Source: Bog-473 sp963788125 (GTDB lineage: Bacteria > Actinomycetota > Acidimicrobiia > Acidimicrobiales > RAAP-2). From it: a DNA stretch of 64,000 nt. The notes beneath the pieces are model-generated. The model was not told where the DNA came from and made no database searches. It saw only the letters and a program-made list of their open reading frames with translations. Of this stretch, positions 42,870 to 51,281 are shown in pieces (position 1 is the stretch's first letter; the number at the start of each line of letters is the position of its first letter). Location: contig CAWBFN010000001.1 in the NCBI GenBank assembly GCA_963788125.1, positions 620,001 to 684,000 on the forward strand, given 5' to 3'. A program made the position numbers and the translations under genes.

Positions 42870-43607
42870 GTGATGACCGACGCGGCGCCGCCCGGCGGCG
42901 AGCGCCTGCAGAAGGTCCTGGCCCGGGCCGGGCAGGGATCCCGTCGGGTGTGCGAGGAGCTGATCGCCGAGGGCCGCGTCACGGTGAACGGAGAGGTCGC
43001 CATCCTGGGCCGCCGGGTCGACGTGACCACGGCCCGGGTCGAGGTGGACGGGATCTTGCTGCCCGTGGCGCCCGACCTCGTCTACTACCTGTTGAACAAG
43101 CCCGCCGGGGTCATCACGACGGCGGCCGACCCTCACGGGCGCCCGACCGTGCTGGACCTGGTGCCGGCCGAGCCGCGCGTCTTTACGGTGGGCCGGCTCG
43201 ACCAGGAGACCGAAGGCCTCTTGGTCCTGACCAACGACGGCGACCTGGCCCAGCTGCTCGCCCACCCCTCGCACGGCGTGGACAAGGAGTACGTGGCCGA
43301 GGTGGAGGGCGGTACGCCGGCCCCCGGCGCCCTGCGACAGCTCCGCCAGGGCGTCGAGCTCCACGACGGGCGTACTGCCCCGGCCGCGGTAGGCGTCCTG
43401 GCCCCCGGGGTGCTGCGCATCGTGATCCATGAGGGAAAGAACCGCCAGGTCCGCCGGATGTGCGACGTCATCGGCCACCCCGTGCGCCGGCTGGTGCGCA
43501 CACGGATCGGCCCGCTCCGCGACACCGGGCTCGCCCCCGGTCAGTGGCGCCCCTTGGCTGCGTCCGAGGTCCGGGCCCTGGCCGGCGCGGCGGGGCGCCC
43601 CGCCTGA
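42870..43607 (+). CDS. rluB: 23S rRNA pseudouridine synthase (RluB/RsuA family)
   Basis: A 245-aa enzyme that isomerises uridine to pseudouridine in rRNA. The N-terminal S4 domain is LQKVLARAGQGSRRVCEELI. The catalytic aspartate is in VGRLDQETEGLLVLTNDG and the late motif in EGKNRQVRRM. Starts at GTG 42870 or ATG 42873 are nearly equivalent. It follows scpB by 6 nt, as at Rv1711. The stop lies within a 13-bp tandem repeat. Confidence 0.92.
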   Translation: MMTDAAPPGGERLQKVLARAGQGSRRVCEELIAEGRVTVNGEVAILGRRVDVTTARVEVDGILLPVAPDLVYYLLNKPAGVITTAADPHGRPTVLDLVPAEPRVFTVGRLDQETEGLLVLTNDGDLAQLLAHPSHGVDKEYVAEVEGGTPAPGALRQLRQGVELHDGRTAPAAVGVLAPGVLRIVIHEGKNRQVRRMCDVIGHPVRRLVRTRIGPLRDTGLAPGQWRPLAASEVRALAGAAGRPA

Positions 43608-43652
43608 CGGGCACGCCTGACCAACTCGCCTGACCAGCGCGCCTGACCTGCG
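43601..43652. repeat. 13-bp tandem repeat, four copies
   Basis: Four contiguous 13-bp units beginning CGCCTGAC (followed by variable GGGCA, CAACT, CAGCG and CTGCG) run across the rluB stop codon. Beyond it, the remaining 220 nt before the next gene hold a T-run near 43733 and no other recognisable feature. Confidence 0.85.
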
Positions 43653-43876
43653 CCTCGGCCGGGGCGCCGGCGTCGGCGGGCCCGCTCGCTCGCTCCAGCG
43701 TTGGGTAAGCGTTGTGACGATGTTCGCTCACTGTTTTTCCCCCTTCCGTACTGTTCGGGGAAGGGTCGGACCCGAGGTGCGGGTCGGCCGGCACATGACG
43801 GGCCGACGGCTCGGGGTGTTCGCGCGCGGCACGACGCGAGCGGACACCCGGGGGAGGGCCCGGAGTCAGAGGACGA

Positions 43877-44626
43877 ATGGGACCGATCACCGCAGTCACA
43901 CTGAACGGATCCGGCCGTGGCCTGGCCGTACTCGCCCTGATGCTCGGCCTCCTCGTCCTCAATTTCATCGCCGTCACCAAGGTCATCACCAAGGCCGGGT
44001 ACTCCTACCGGTGGATCTATGTGCCCCTGACACCGGTCATCCTGTGGTGCGCCAGCGTCATCCTCCTCGCCGTCGACGCCAGGACCGCAATCTTCGACGG
44101 AACCACCGTGTCCGTGCCGGTCGGCCTCGGGAACTTCTTCATTCTCCAGGCACTCGACTTCCTGAGCCTGTTCGTCACCTGGGTGTTCTTCCTCGTTTTC
44201 GCCTTCTCGACCTGGCCGGTCTCCACGGGCCGCGGTGGTCCCCCGGTGCCCCCTCCCGGAGCGCCCGGCGCACCCTTCCCGCACCGGTCAGCCGTGCCGG
44301 TGCCCGTCGGGGCGCCGGCCGAGGGAGCCGGTGGCCCGGGACCGGGTCCGGGACCCGGTGCATCCGCGCCCCCCGCCGTAGCAGCGCCACTCGCCCCGGC
44401 GCCGCGCACCACGGCCGGCGCTCCCGCGCCGCCACCCGAGAGCGCTTCCGACGTCATCTACTGCAGTTGGTGCGGGAAGCAGAGAGCCCGCAACGCCCAG
44501 GCCATCCATCACTGCGGCTCCATGGAGCGGCCCGCCGCCTTCTGCATGAATTGCGGCACGCCGCTCGAGGTGGGAGCGCCCGCCTGTGCCTCGTGCGGTA
44601 CGGCGGCGACCCAACTGTCGCGCTGA
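43877..44626 (+). CDS. Membrane protein with C-terminal zinc ribbon
   Basis: A 249-aa protein. Three hydrophobic segments lie at about residues 15-35, 45-65 and 85-115. A long proline-glycine-alanine linker (about 115-190) connects to a C-terminal zinc-ribbon region with four CxxC knuckles (CSWC, CMNC, CASC and a nearby CGS). A GAGGACGA ribosome site precedes ATG at 43877. It belongs to a loosely defined group of actinobacterial zinc-ribbon membrane proteins; role unknown. It converges on the 687-aa membrane protein. Confidence 0.72.
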   Translation: MGPITAVTLNGSGRGLAVLALMLGLLVLNFIAVTKVITKAGYSYRWIYVPLTPVILWCASVILLAVDARTAIFDGTTVSVPVGLGNFFILQALDFLSLFVTWVFFLVFAFSTWPVSTGRGGPPVPPPGAPGAPFPHRSAVPVPVGAPAEGAGGPGPGPGPGASAPPAVAAPLAPAPRTTAGAPAPPPESASDVIYCSWCGKQRARNAQAIHHCGSMERPAAFCMNCGTPLEVGAPACASCGTAATQLSR

Positions 44627-44654
44627 ACCGGTCGCTCCCGGCGGGCGAGTGTCC

Positions 44655-46718
44655 CTACGTCCCTGCCGCCAGGACGCAGTGCGCCATCGCCAGCGGACGG
44701 TGCAGTGCAGACGAGCCCTTGGACGCAGCCTGGCAGACGCTGAGGGAGGCGTCGGTGACCATCGGCGCCATGGCGGCCGGAGCGCGCACCTTCCACACCC
44801 ACGCGCCCTGAACGACACGGGGCGCCGTTCCCAGCACCGCGGTGAGAAATCCCGACGCGTAGACGGGGTCCCGGCTGGGCCCGTCGACGACGACCCGATC
44901 GACCTGCCAGGTGTGCAATGCGCTGCGCACGGTGGCCAACTGGGCGGTGGTCCCGGCCGGCTCGTCGGACCCCCCGGAGAGAGCGGCGAGAATCCTCCGG
45001 GCCGAGTCCTTTGACCCCTGCGCCACGGGGTGACCGTGCGCGTCAGGGGTCTTGAGGGCGGCACCGGCCAGGCGGAAGTGCATGTCGTCGACTGCCTGCC
45101 ACAACATGGGGGCGGCTGATCCCGGGACGGCGAACGGTACGGTCAGCAGTACGGTCCCGTCGGGCAGCTTGGGGGCCTCGTGGGCCATCCACCTCGGCAG
45201 TGCCGCGGAGGTCACGGTGAGGGGCACGTCGTAGGTCATGAAGACCGGGACCAGTGCCACGAGTCCGACCCCGACCGCCAGGAGGCTGCGGGCCACCCGC
45301 AACCTCCGCCGCTTCACGGCGAACGACCGGGCGAACCAGGCGTACCCCGCGTCGAGCCCGAGCGCCAGCAGAACGGCCACGGACAGCGTGACGAACCACG
45401 AGAGCTGGTCGGGGAGGATCTCGTCGAGCACGGGCAGCTTCGCCAGCTCTTTCCAGGGCAACCAGATGTGGGCCAGCACGGTCGGAGGCCCGAGAAAGAT
45501 CGATCCCAGGGACAGCACTGCGCCCACCAGAGCCAGGTAGATCCACAGCCAGGCCAGTGGCCGACGCCGGGCGGCGACCACGGACAGCGCCAAAAGCGCG
45601 CCCTCGCCCCAGCCCATGAAGTTCGACTGGGGACCGTTGTGCCCGAGGTAGCCGTCGGAGCGGACCGGGCTGTAGGCCGGAAGCCTGGCACCGGCCGTCG
45701 AGAAGAACTGCCAGAGGAGCTCACCGGCGTTCGGCGCGAACGGGAAGAGCACGCCGGACACCGCCTGCGGCCCCGCCAGCCCGAACCAGGTCGGATAGGC
45801 CAGAACGGCCGCCGAGAGGCCCACGCCGATGCCGAGGGACGCCGCACCGTGTCGAACGTGCCGTGCCACCCGCCGCCAGCACGCCACGGCGACCGCCACC
45901 AGAGCCGGCGCGGCGAAGAGCGCGCACGTCACCAGCACCTCGGGCGAGATCCAGAACTGCACGACGACCAGAGCGAAGAGCACCAGCCCGTCGTGCAGTG
46001 CGGATCTCTCCTGGCGGACGAAGATCTCGTAGAGATGGGCGAAGAGCAAGGGCGGAACGACCAACACCGAGACCGACGCGTGTCCGTACATGATCGAGGT
46101 GACGATGGCCGGCGAGTAGCCGTACACCAGTGCCGCAGGGATGGCGGCTGCCTTCCAGGCGACCACGCGGCGTATCGCCAGCCAGCATCCCCAGGCGCTG
46201 AGCCCCGGAGCGAGGGTCAACGCCAGGTTGCTGGCGGCCACGGGTCCCCACAGACGGGTGACGGGGCTGAGCACCAACCCGATCAGGGTCCCCGACGTGT
46301 TCGACAAGAGATTGGCGCCGTGCGGAACGTTGACGGCGCTGGAGAAGAACGGGTTGGCGGCGTGCCACAACGCCCAGGCCGGCCAGGCAATGAACCAGAC
46401 CTCTTGGGCCGGGTCCCCGCAGGCGCAGGTCAGCGTGGAGGTCGGGCTCCCCGACCACACGTGCCACCACAGCACGACGGCCGGCAACGTGAAGGTAGCG
46501 ATGCATGTCAGGTGGAAGAGCGTCCGTCGAACGACCCGCGTCATGCGAGCCTCGGTGCCCGTCCTCCCCGAGACTCGGGCGGCCGAGGGTTCGGCTGTCC
46601 GTGGCGGCTCCGCTAGATCCTGCAGCTCCGCAAGATCCTGCGGCTCCCCTGTCGGGTACTCGGGCAGGAGCAGGGTTAGGCCGGCATCACCGCCGGGCTC
46701 CGAGTGCTCTGGGGGCAT
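44655..46718 (-). CDS. Large multi-spanning membrane protein (GT-C-like)
   Basis: A 687-aa protein with about a dozen hydrophobic segments after a roughly 60-residue polar N-terminus that holds a duplicated LAELQDLAE-type sequence. The C-terminal 150 residues are soluble (VDDMHFRLAGAALKTPDAHG, VDRVVVDGP). The architecture of many membrane spans then a soluble tail, with an early extracytoplasmic loop containing CACGDP and FIAWPAW, resembles GT-C glycosyltransferases, but no clear DxE or family motif was found. Start could be ATG 46718 or, removing the polar leader, ATG 46544. Function not established. Confidence 0.65.
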   Translation of the reverse strand: MPPEHSEPGGDAGLTLLLPEYPTGEPQDLAELQDLAEPPRTAEPSAARVSGRTGTEARMTRVVRRTLFHLTCIATFTLPAVVLWWHVWSGSPTSTLTCACGDPAQEVWFIAWPAWALWHAANPFFSSAVNVPHGANLLSNTSGTLIGLVLSPVTRLWGPVAASNLALTLAPGLSAWGCWLAIRRVVAWKAAAIPAALVYGYSPAIVTSIMYGHASVSVLVVPPLLFAHLYEIFVRQERSALHDGLVLFALVVVQFWISPEVLVTCALFAAPALVAVAVACWRRVARHVRHGAASLGIGVGLSAAVLAYPTWFGLAGPQAVSGVLFPFAPNAGELLWQFFSTAGARLPAYSPVRSDGYLGHNGPQSNFMGWGEGALLALSVVAARRRPLAWLWIYLALVGAVLSLGSIFLGPPTVLAHIWLPWKELAKLPVLDEILPDQLSWFVTLSVAVLLALGLDAGYAWFARSFAVKRRRLRVARSLLAVGVGLVALVPVFMTYDVPLTVTSAALPRWMAHEAPKLPDGTVLLTVPFAVPGSAAPMLWQAVDDMHFRLAGAALKTPDAHGHPVAQGSKDSARRILAALSGGSDEPAGTTAQLATVRSALHTWQVDRVVVDGPSRDPVYASGFLTAVLGTAPRVVQGAWVWKVRAPAAMAPMVTDASLSVCQAASKGSSALHRPLAMAHCVLAAGT

Positions 46719-46798
46719 AGGTACACCAGACGGTAGCGGTCACCACCAAATCGAAAAGTCGCGACGAAGAGTGCGACCCCCACCCTCCAGCACATTCC

Positions 46799-46828
46799 TT
46801 GACAGATATATAACTTATTGGGAATTCT
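46799..46828 (+). promoter_or_regulatory. Promoter/operator of the ArsR-AHSA1 pair
   Basis: TTGACA (46799-46804) is followed at once by the AT-rich TATATAACTTATTGGGAATT. TATAAC (46809-46814) is a plausible -10 box about 15 nt before the GTG at 46829. The AT-rich, imperfectly symmetric stretch (ATAAC..TTATT) would also suit an ArsR operator for autoregulation. TTGACA is too close to serve as the -35 of TATAAC, so exact box assignment is uncertain. Confidence 0.4.
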
Positions 46829-47152
46829 GTGGGGGTGGACACGCTCGTCGCCCTGGAGGTCCTGGGGGAACCCAATCGGCGCGCCATCCTGGACCTGCTG
46901 AGGGAGGGGGAGAGGCCGGTCGGGGAGCTGGTCGACCACCTGGGGGTGAGCCAGCCCGCCGTGTCCAAGCACCTCCGGGTGCTCAAAGAAGCCGGCCTCG
47001 TCGAGTCGCGCACCGACGCGCAGCGCCGCCTCTATCGGATCAACCCCGCGCCGTTGGAAGCCCTCGACGACTGGCTGCAGACCTACAGGCGGTTCTGGAC
47101 CGGTCATCTCGATCAACTGGAGTCCCATCTCTCCCGGAGGAGGAGAACATGA
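46829..47152 (+). CDS. ArsR-family transcriptional regulator
   Basis: A 107-aa winged-helix repressor: LEVLGEPNRRAILDLLREGE, GELVDHLGVSQPAVSKHLRV and RRLYRINPAPLEAL. No CxC metal site is evident, so this is the SdpR-like, non-metal type that typically controls an adjacent SRPBCC/AHSA1 gene. GTG at 46829 or GTG at 46835 starts it. Its stop overlaps the AHSA1 gene start by ATGA. Confidence 0.9.
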   Translation: MGVDTLVALEVLGEPNRRAILDLLREGERPVGELVDHLGVSQPAVSKHLRVLKEAGLVESRTDAQRRLYRINPAPLEALDDWLQTYRRFWTGHLDQLESHLSRRRRT

Positions 47153-47667
47153 CCGATGCGACCGTCGTCACCGGGGGAGACCGGCCGGCCGTGCGCCTCG
47201 AGCGGCGGCTCGCCGATCCGCCGCCGGTGGTGTGGCAGGCGCTGACCGATCGGGAGCAGCTGCGTACGTGGTTTCCGTGCGACGTGGTCGTGGCGGGTGG
47301 ACGGTGGGAGGTCGGGGCGGCCATCTCCTTCCACTTCGCGCCCGAGGTGATGGAGATGACCCTCAGCGGCGAGGTCATCACGGTCGACGAGCCGAACGAG
47401 CTCGCCTTCAGCTGGGGCGAGGACGTCCTCCGCTTCGAGCTCTCCGCCACGGACGGTGGCACCCGCCTGATCCTCACCGACGAACTGCCGCCGGCGGCTG
47501 CCGCCCGCAACGCCGCGGGGTGGGACACCTGCCTCCATCGCCTGGTCGGGCTCACCCCGTCCAGCGATGCGTGGCAGCCGCGCTTCGAGATCTACGTGAA
47601 GGCGTTCGAGCCGATCCTCGGCCCCCAAGAGGGGCCCCCGGAGGGCTACAAGGGGGACTCCGACTAG
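47149..47667 (+). CDS. SRPBCC (AHSA1-like) domain protein
   Basis: A 172-aa ligand-binding protein of the START/Bet v1 superfamily. Features are LADPPPVVWQALTDREQLRTWF, the strand-rich core AFSWGEDVLRFEL and the C-terminal helix LHRLVGLTP. The paired ArsR gene overlaps its start (ATGA), a common and usually autoregulated pairing. A strong GGAGGAGGAG ribosome site precedes ATG at 47149. Ligand unknown. Confidence 0.88.
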   Translation: MTDATVVTGGDRPAVRLERRLADPPPVVWQALTDREQLRTWFPCDVVVAGGRWEVGAAISFHFAPEVMEMTLSGEVITVDEPNELAFSWGEDVLRFELSATDGGTRLILTDELPPAAAARNAAGWDTCLHRLVGLTPSSDAWQPRFEIYVKAFEPILGPQEGPPEGYKGDSD

Positions 47668-47768
47668 TCACCGGAGCCGAGTCCGCCGGGCCTCGGTGCC
47701 GACCTCCTAAAGTCACCGGGATCCATCTGGATCTATCCACCTCGAGTGGACGGCGAAAGGGAGAGTAG

Positions 47769-48185
47769 ATGCTCAAGGGATTCAAGAACTTTTTGATGCA
47801 GGGTGAGCTGATCGTCATCGCGGTCGGTCTGGTCGTCGCCCTGGGATTCAGCACACTGGTCAAGTCGTTCACCGACAACGTCATCACGCCGCTCGTGAAC
47901 GCCGCCGGCGGCGGGGGAGTGAGCAAGAGCGGGCTCGGCTGGACCATCAACGGCCAGCGGATCGACCTGGGAGCCTTCATCGCCGCCATCGTCTACTTCG
48001 TCATCTTCATGGCCGTGATCTACTTCGTCCTGGTCGTCCCCTACCGGAGCTACATGAAGAAGCGCGGCACGACGGTCTTCGGGGACCCACCACCGACCAG
48101 GAGCTGCCCGCAGTGCAAGTCGGACGTTCCACTCGCCGCCTCCCGCTGCAAGTACTGCACCAGCGAGCTGGCGCCGGCGGCCTGA
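47769..48185 (+). CDS. mscL: Large-conductance mechanosensitive channel with zinc ribbon
   Basis: A 138-aa pentameric channel that opens on membrane tension to release osmolytes. The first helix is FKNFLMQGELIVIAVGLVVA and the second AAIVYFVIFMAVIYFVLVV. After the second helix an added C-terminal tail has two CxxC knuckles (CPQCKSDVPLAASRCKYC), a small zinc ribbon in place of the usual cytoplasmic helical bundle. ATG at 47769 starts the conserved sequence. It is a single gene with no obvious operon. Confidence 0.92.
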   Translation: MLKGFKNFLMQGELIVIAVGLVVALGFSTLVKSFTDNVITPLVNAAGGGGVSKSGLGWTINGQRIDLGAFIAAIVYFVIFMAVIYFVLVVPYRSYMKKRGTTVFGDPPPTRSCPQCKSDVPLAASRCKYCTSELAPAA

Positions 48186-48296
48186 CGCTGGCGCGTCGCC
48201 GGTCTGGGGCCACGGCGAAGACTCCCCTGACCACATCGGTTGCAGGGGGTACTGTGACCCCGACAGGCACCGCGCCCGTCGAGAAGGGAGATGAAG

Positions 48297-48602
48297 ATGG
48301 ACTACGTGGCCCTGCTGCGCTATCGCTCCTCTGTCCCCGTCGCAGAACGGGACGCTGCGCTCGTCCGGCGCACGAACTGGCAGTACCCGAAGACGATCCA
48401 GCCCATCGCCGAGTACTGGCCCCTGTCGGGCGACGTCCAGGTGGTCTCGATCGTCCGCACGGACGACATCGGCGCGCTCCTGGAGCTGGAGTTCGAATGG
48501 AGCGACGTCTTCGACATCGACATATCGCCGGCCGTCTCGGCCGAGGAGGGGCTGCGTATCGGGCCCGAGGTCTATGGGCGCCTCGGCCGCCTGCAGCACT
48601 AG
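48297..48602 (+). CDS. DUF3303-like hypothetical protein
   Basis: A 101-aa soluble protein with an alpha-beta pattern (DYVALLRYRSSVPV, AEYWPLSGDVQVVSIVRTDD, LLELEFEWSDVF) like the DUF3303 (muconolactone isomerase-fold) family. ATG at 48297 was preferred over ATG at 48291 because AGGGAG at 48285-48290 then has a six-base spacer. Function unknown. Confidence 0.75.
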   Translation: MDYVALLRYRSSVPVAERDAALVRRTNWQYPKTIQPIAEYWPLSGDVQVVSIVRTDDIGALLELEFEWSDVFDIDISPAVSAEEGLRIGPEVYGRLGRLQH

Positions 48603-48726
48603 GGCGGGCGTCCTCCGGGCAATCACCTCCCCGTAGGCACTCCGGCCGACGCTGCGGGGGCCCGGCGGTCGAGCGCGATGATGGTGGGGTGCAACGACGT
48701 GGCCACCCCGGCGTAGCGGGACGACA

Positions 48727-49194
48727 GTGACCGACGCCGGACCACCGCCCGCCGGCTGGTTTCCCGACCCCGCCGGCGGGGGAGGGCAGCGTTACTGGGA
48801 CGGCTCGGCCTGGACGGCGAACGTCGTGCCTCCACCTCCGCCGCCCCCGCCCCCGCCCGGCTACGGGACGCCGCCTGGGTACGGGACGGCGCCTGGGTAC
48901 GGGACGGCGCCTGGGTACGGGGCATACGGGGCACCCGGGCCACCCGTGACCAGACGCCCGCGCAACAACGGGTTGGCCATCGCGTCACTGGTCTGCTCCA
49001 TCGCCGGCATCCTCTTCCTCTCGATTCCCTCGGTGCTCGGCGTGATCTTCGGCTTTGTGGCTCGATCCCAGATCAGGCGGTCCAACGGCACGCAGTCCGG
49101 TGACGGGCTGGCGTTGGCGGGGGTGATCGTCGGACTCTGTGTCATAGGATTCTGGGTGGTGGTCACCATTCTCAACGTGACCACCACCAACTGA
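48727..49194 (+). CDS. DUF2510/DUF4190 membrane protein with GYG repeat
   Basis: A 155-aa protein. The N-terminus has a DUF2510 motif (GWFPDP, RYWDGSAWT). A polyproline run leads to repeats of PGYGTAPGYGT encoded by an 18-bp DNA repeat at about 48862-48930. Two hydrophobic segments with GDGLALAGVIVGL fit DUF4190. Such proteins are common in actinobacterial membranes and their role is unknown. GTG at 48727 is the start. Confidence 0.75.
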   Translation: MTDAGPPPAGWFPDPAGGGGQRYWDGSAWTANVVPPPPPPPPPPGYGTPPGYGTAPGYGTAPGYGAYGAPGPPVTRRPRNNGLAIASLVCSIAGILFLSIPSVLGVIFGFVARSQIRRSNGTQSGDGLALAGVIVGLCVIGFWVVVTILNVTTTN

Positions 49195-49256
49195 CCCGGC
49201 TGAACGGCGGCCCCGATGATCGTCCCCATGATCGCCTTCGAGACCTCCTAGGGCAC

Positions 49257-51281
49257 TCAGCGCCGGGGGCGCCGCCGGCGGCGGAGCCGCCGGGCCTCGC
49301 CGACCATCTGGCGTTGCGAATCGGGTGGCGGCTCGTGTCCTCCGTAGGCACTCGCCTCCACCGATGTGGCCAACCGGCCCCAGGGCGCCGAGCCGCGACC
49401 CACGAGGGCGTCGAGAACGTCGGCGTAGTGCACCAGGGTCTCGGAAGGCTGACGGGGACGCCCCGCTCGCCGGCCGGCCCGCTCAGCACTGCGGGCGATC
49501 CGCTCGGTCCACGTCCGGGGACGGGTCCGGCGCCAGCGCACCAGGGCGACGGCGAGGGCGGCGGTCAGCACCACGGCGGCGGTCGGCAGGAGGGGGACGC
49601 GCTGCAGCGCCGCTCCGACATCGCCCAGCGCGGCCGCACCGGGGGCGGGATTGGCCAACGGGACCACCGCGGTGGGATCGAAGCTCTGCCACCCGTAGCC
49701 GGGGAACCACACCTGGACCCAGGCGTGGGCGTCGTCCGCGCGCACCTCGTAGAGATCGGTGACCGGGTTGTAGGACCCGGGCACGTAGCCCACGGCTTCG
49801 CGGGCCGGTATGCCGAGCGATCGCAACATGACCGCCAGCGATGTGGAGATCTGCTCGCAGAACCCGACCCGGTTGCCGAAGAGGAACTGGTCGACGGTGT
49901 CCTGGCCCGGTCGCAGAGGCGGAATGTCCGTGGAATAGCGGGTGTGCGCACCGATCCAGGCGATCAGGGACTCCACCCGGTCGTAGTTCGTCGTGTCGCC
50001 GGCCGTGATGGACTCCGCCAGCGCGTGGACCCGGGCGTAGGGGAGGGGCAGCTCGAGGGAGGCCTTCTCCACTCCGGGCGCCAGAGGGCCGCCCGAGGCG
50101 TCCCGCAGCTGGGTGGGGGTGGGCGACGAGACCACGGAGTTGACCGAGTAGATGGCGCCGCTCCCCAGCCCGATCGGGGACACGACGGTCCCGTCGTCGG
50201 AGACGAACAGCTCCGACTTGGGGAACCACACCTCACTGGCGCTCTCCGCGTGGAAGACGAGATCCGCCGTGGAGCCGACCAGATAGAAGGTCTGCAGATC
50301 CGACTGCCCGACGGGAACGTCCCCCTCGGGCACGGGCAGGACGAAGGGCGACTGCTCCCGGAGCTCATGGGAGGTGCCCGGCGCGCTCCAGCTCTCGCCG
50401 TTCCATGTGCTGAAGGTCTCGCCGACCCAGTACGACGGGCGCTCGGTGCGGACGTACATCACCAGGCTATGGCTCAACGATCCCCGTAGCGCCGTGTCCA
50501 AGGTGTTGGCGAACCCCAGGTACCCCCCGATGCGGGTGGCGCCATCGGGGCTCCCCGCCCGGGCCAGCTGGGAGGGTGATCCGGCATCGCCGGCGAGGGC
50601 CCCGGGGACGCCGACCCTGCCCCCGATCCCCGCCTCGGCCAGCAGGCTGACCCGCGCCGCCACGGTCGGGGCGGGCAGGACCAGAAAGATGGCTGCGGTC
50701 GCGGTGAGGACAGCGGCCACCGCCGATCCCACCCTCGCCACCGGGATCCGCCGGCCACCGCTCGCCGAAGTCCACATCTCGAGCAGGCCCCAGAGGCTGA
50801 AGAAGGCCCAGGCCACCACGTAGAGGCCGAAGTCGAGGTCGATGGCCTGTGCGCCACTGACCGCCATGAGGCCGGCGGATGCGGCGAGCGAGAACAGCAG
50901 GTCGCGGCGGGACGGCACGTGGAAGGAGTGCACCACCAGGACCGACACCAAGAGCACCGTCAGCGGGTCCTCGACCGAGGAGATGGCCAGGGCGGGGGCG
51001 CTCACCGCATGGACGAACCACACGGAGACGGCGATGGCCGCCACGGCGACCAGCCCCTTCACCCACCCGGGCGGGCGGGTCCGGGTGGCGTACGAGAAGA
51101 CCATGCCGAGCGTGGCCAGTCCCATGGCGACGTAGGCCAGGGAGTGCGACACCTGCCCCATGGCCGCCGCGGCGTCTATCGCCACCAGGACCGACCCCAG
51201 GCAGGCCACCCGGAGTCGGACCGAGTGCTCCGGCGGACCGGGCCGGTTGGCTCGGCGGAACGCCTCCAGCGTCGTCCTCAC
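49257..51281 (-). CDS. TgpA-type membrane transglutaminase-like protein
   Basis: A 674-aa protein. About seven hydrophobic segments in the first 250 residues and one near 590 flank an extracytoplasmic transglutaminase-like domain. Its triad is visible as Cys in RVGFCEQISTSL, His in DDAHAWVQVWFPG and Asp in WQSFDPT. The C-terminal tail is arginine-rich and cytosolic. It is likely a surface peptidase or crosslinker. Its 5' end overlaps the DUF58 gene stop by 4 nt, forming a MoxR-DUF58-transglutaminase operon common in actinobacteria. Confidence 0.88.
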   Translation of the reverse strand: MRTTLEAFRRANRPGPPEHSVRLRVACLGSVLVAIDAAAAMGQVSHSLAYVAMGLATLGMVFSYATRTRPPGWVKGLVAVAAIAVSVWFVHAVSAPALAISSVEDPLTVLLVSVLVVHSFHVPSRRDLLFSLAASAGLMAVSGAQAIDLDFGLYVVAWAFFSLWGLLEMWTSASGGRRIPVARVGSAVAAVLTATAAIFLVLPAPTVAARVSLLAEAGIGGRVGVPGALAGDAGSPSQLARAGSPDGATRIGGYLGFANTLDTALRGSLSHSLVMYVRTERPSYWVGETFSTWNGESWSAPGTSHELREQSPFVLPVPEGDVPVGQSDLQTFYLVGSTADLVFHAESASEVWFPKSELFVSDDGTVVSPIGLGSGAIYSVNSVVSSPTPTQLRDASGGPLAPGVEKASLELPLPYARVHALAESITAGDTTNYDRVESLIAWIGAHTRYSTDIPPLRPGQDTVDQFLFGNRVGFCEQISTSLAVMLRSLGIPAREAVGYVPGSYNPVTDLYEVRADDAHAWVQVWFPGYGWQSFDPTAVVPLANPAPGAAALGDVGAALQRVPLLPTAAVVLTAALAVALVRWRRTRPRTWTERIARSAERAGRRAGRPRQPSETLVHYADVLDALVGRGSAPWGRLATSVEASAYGGHEPPPDSQRQMVGEARRLRRRRRPRR

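Noticed and set aside
43731..43766. T-run with nearby inverted repeat as a terminator
   Set aside because: The T-run lies before the stem on the plus strand. On the minus strand the hairpin is followed by GGAAAAA, not T residues, so neither orientation fits an intrinsic terminator.
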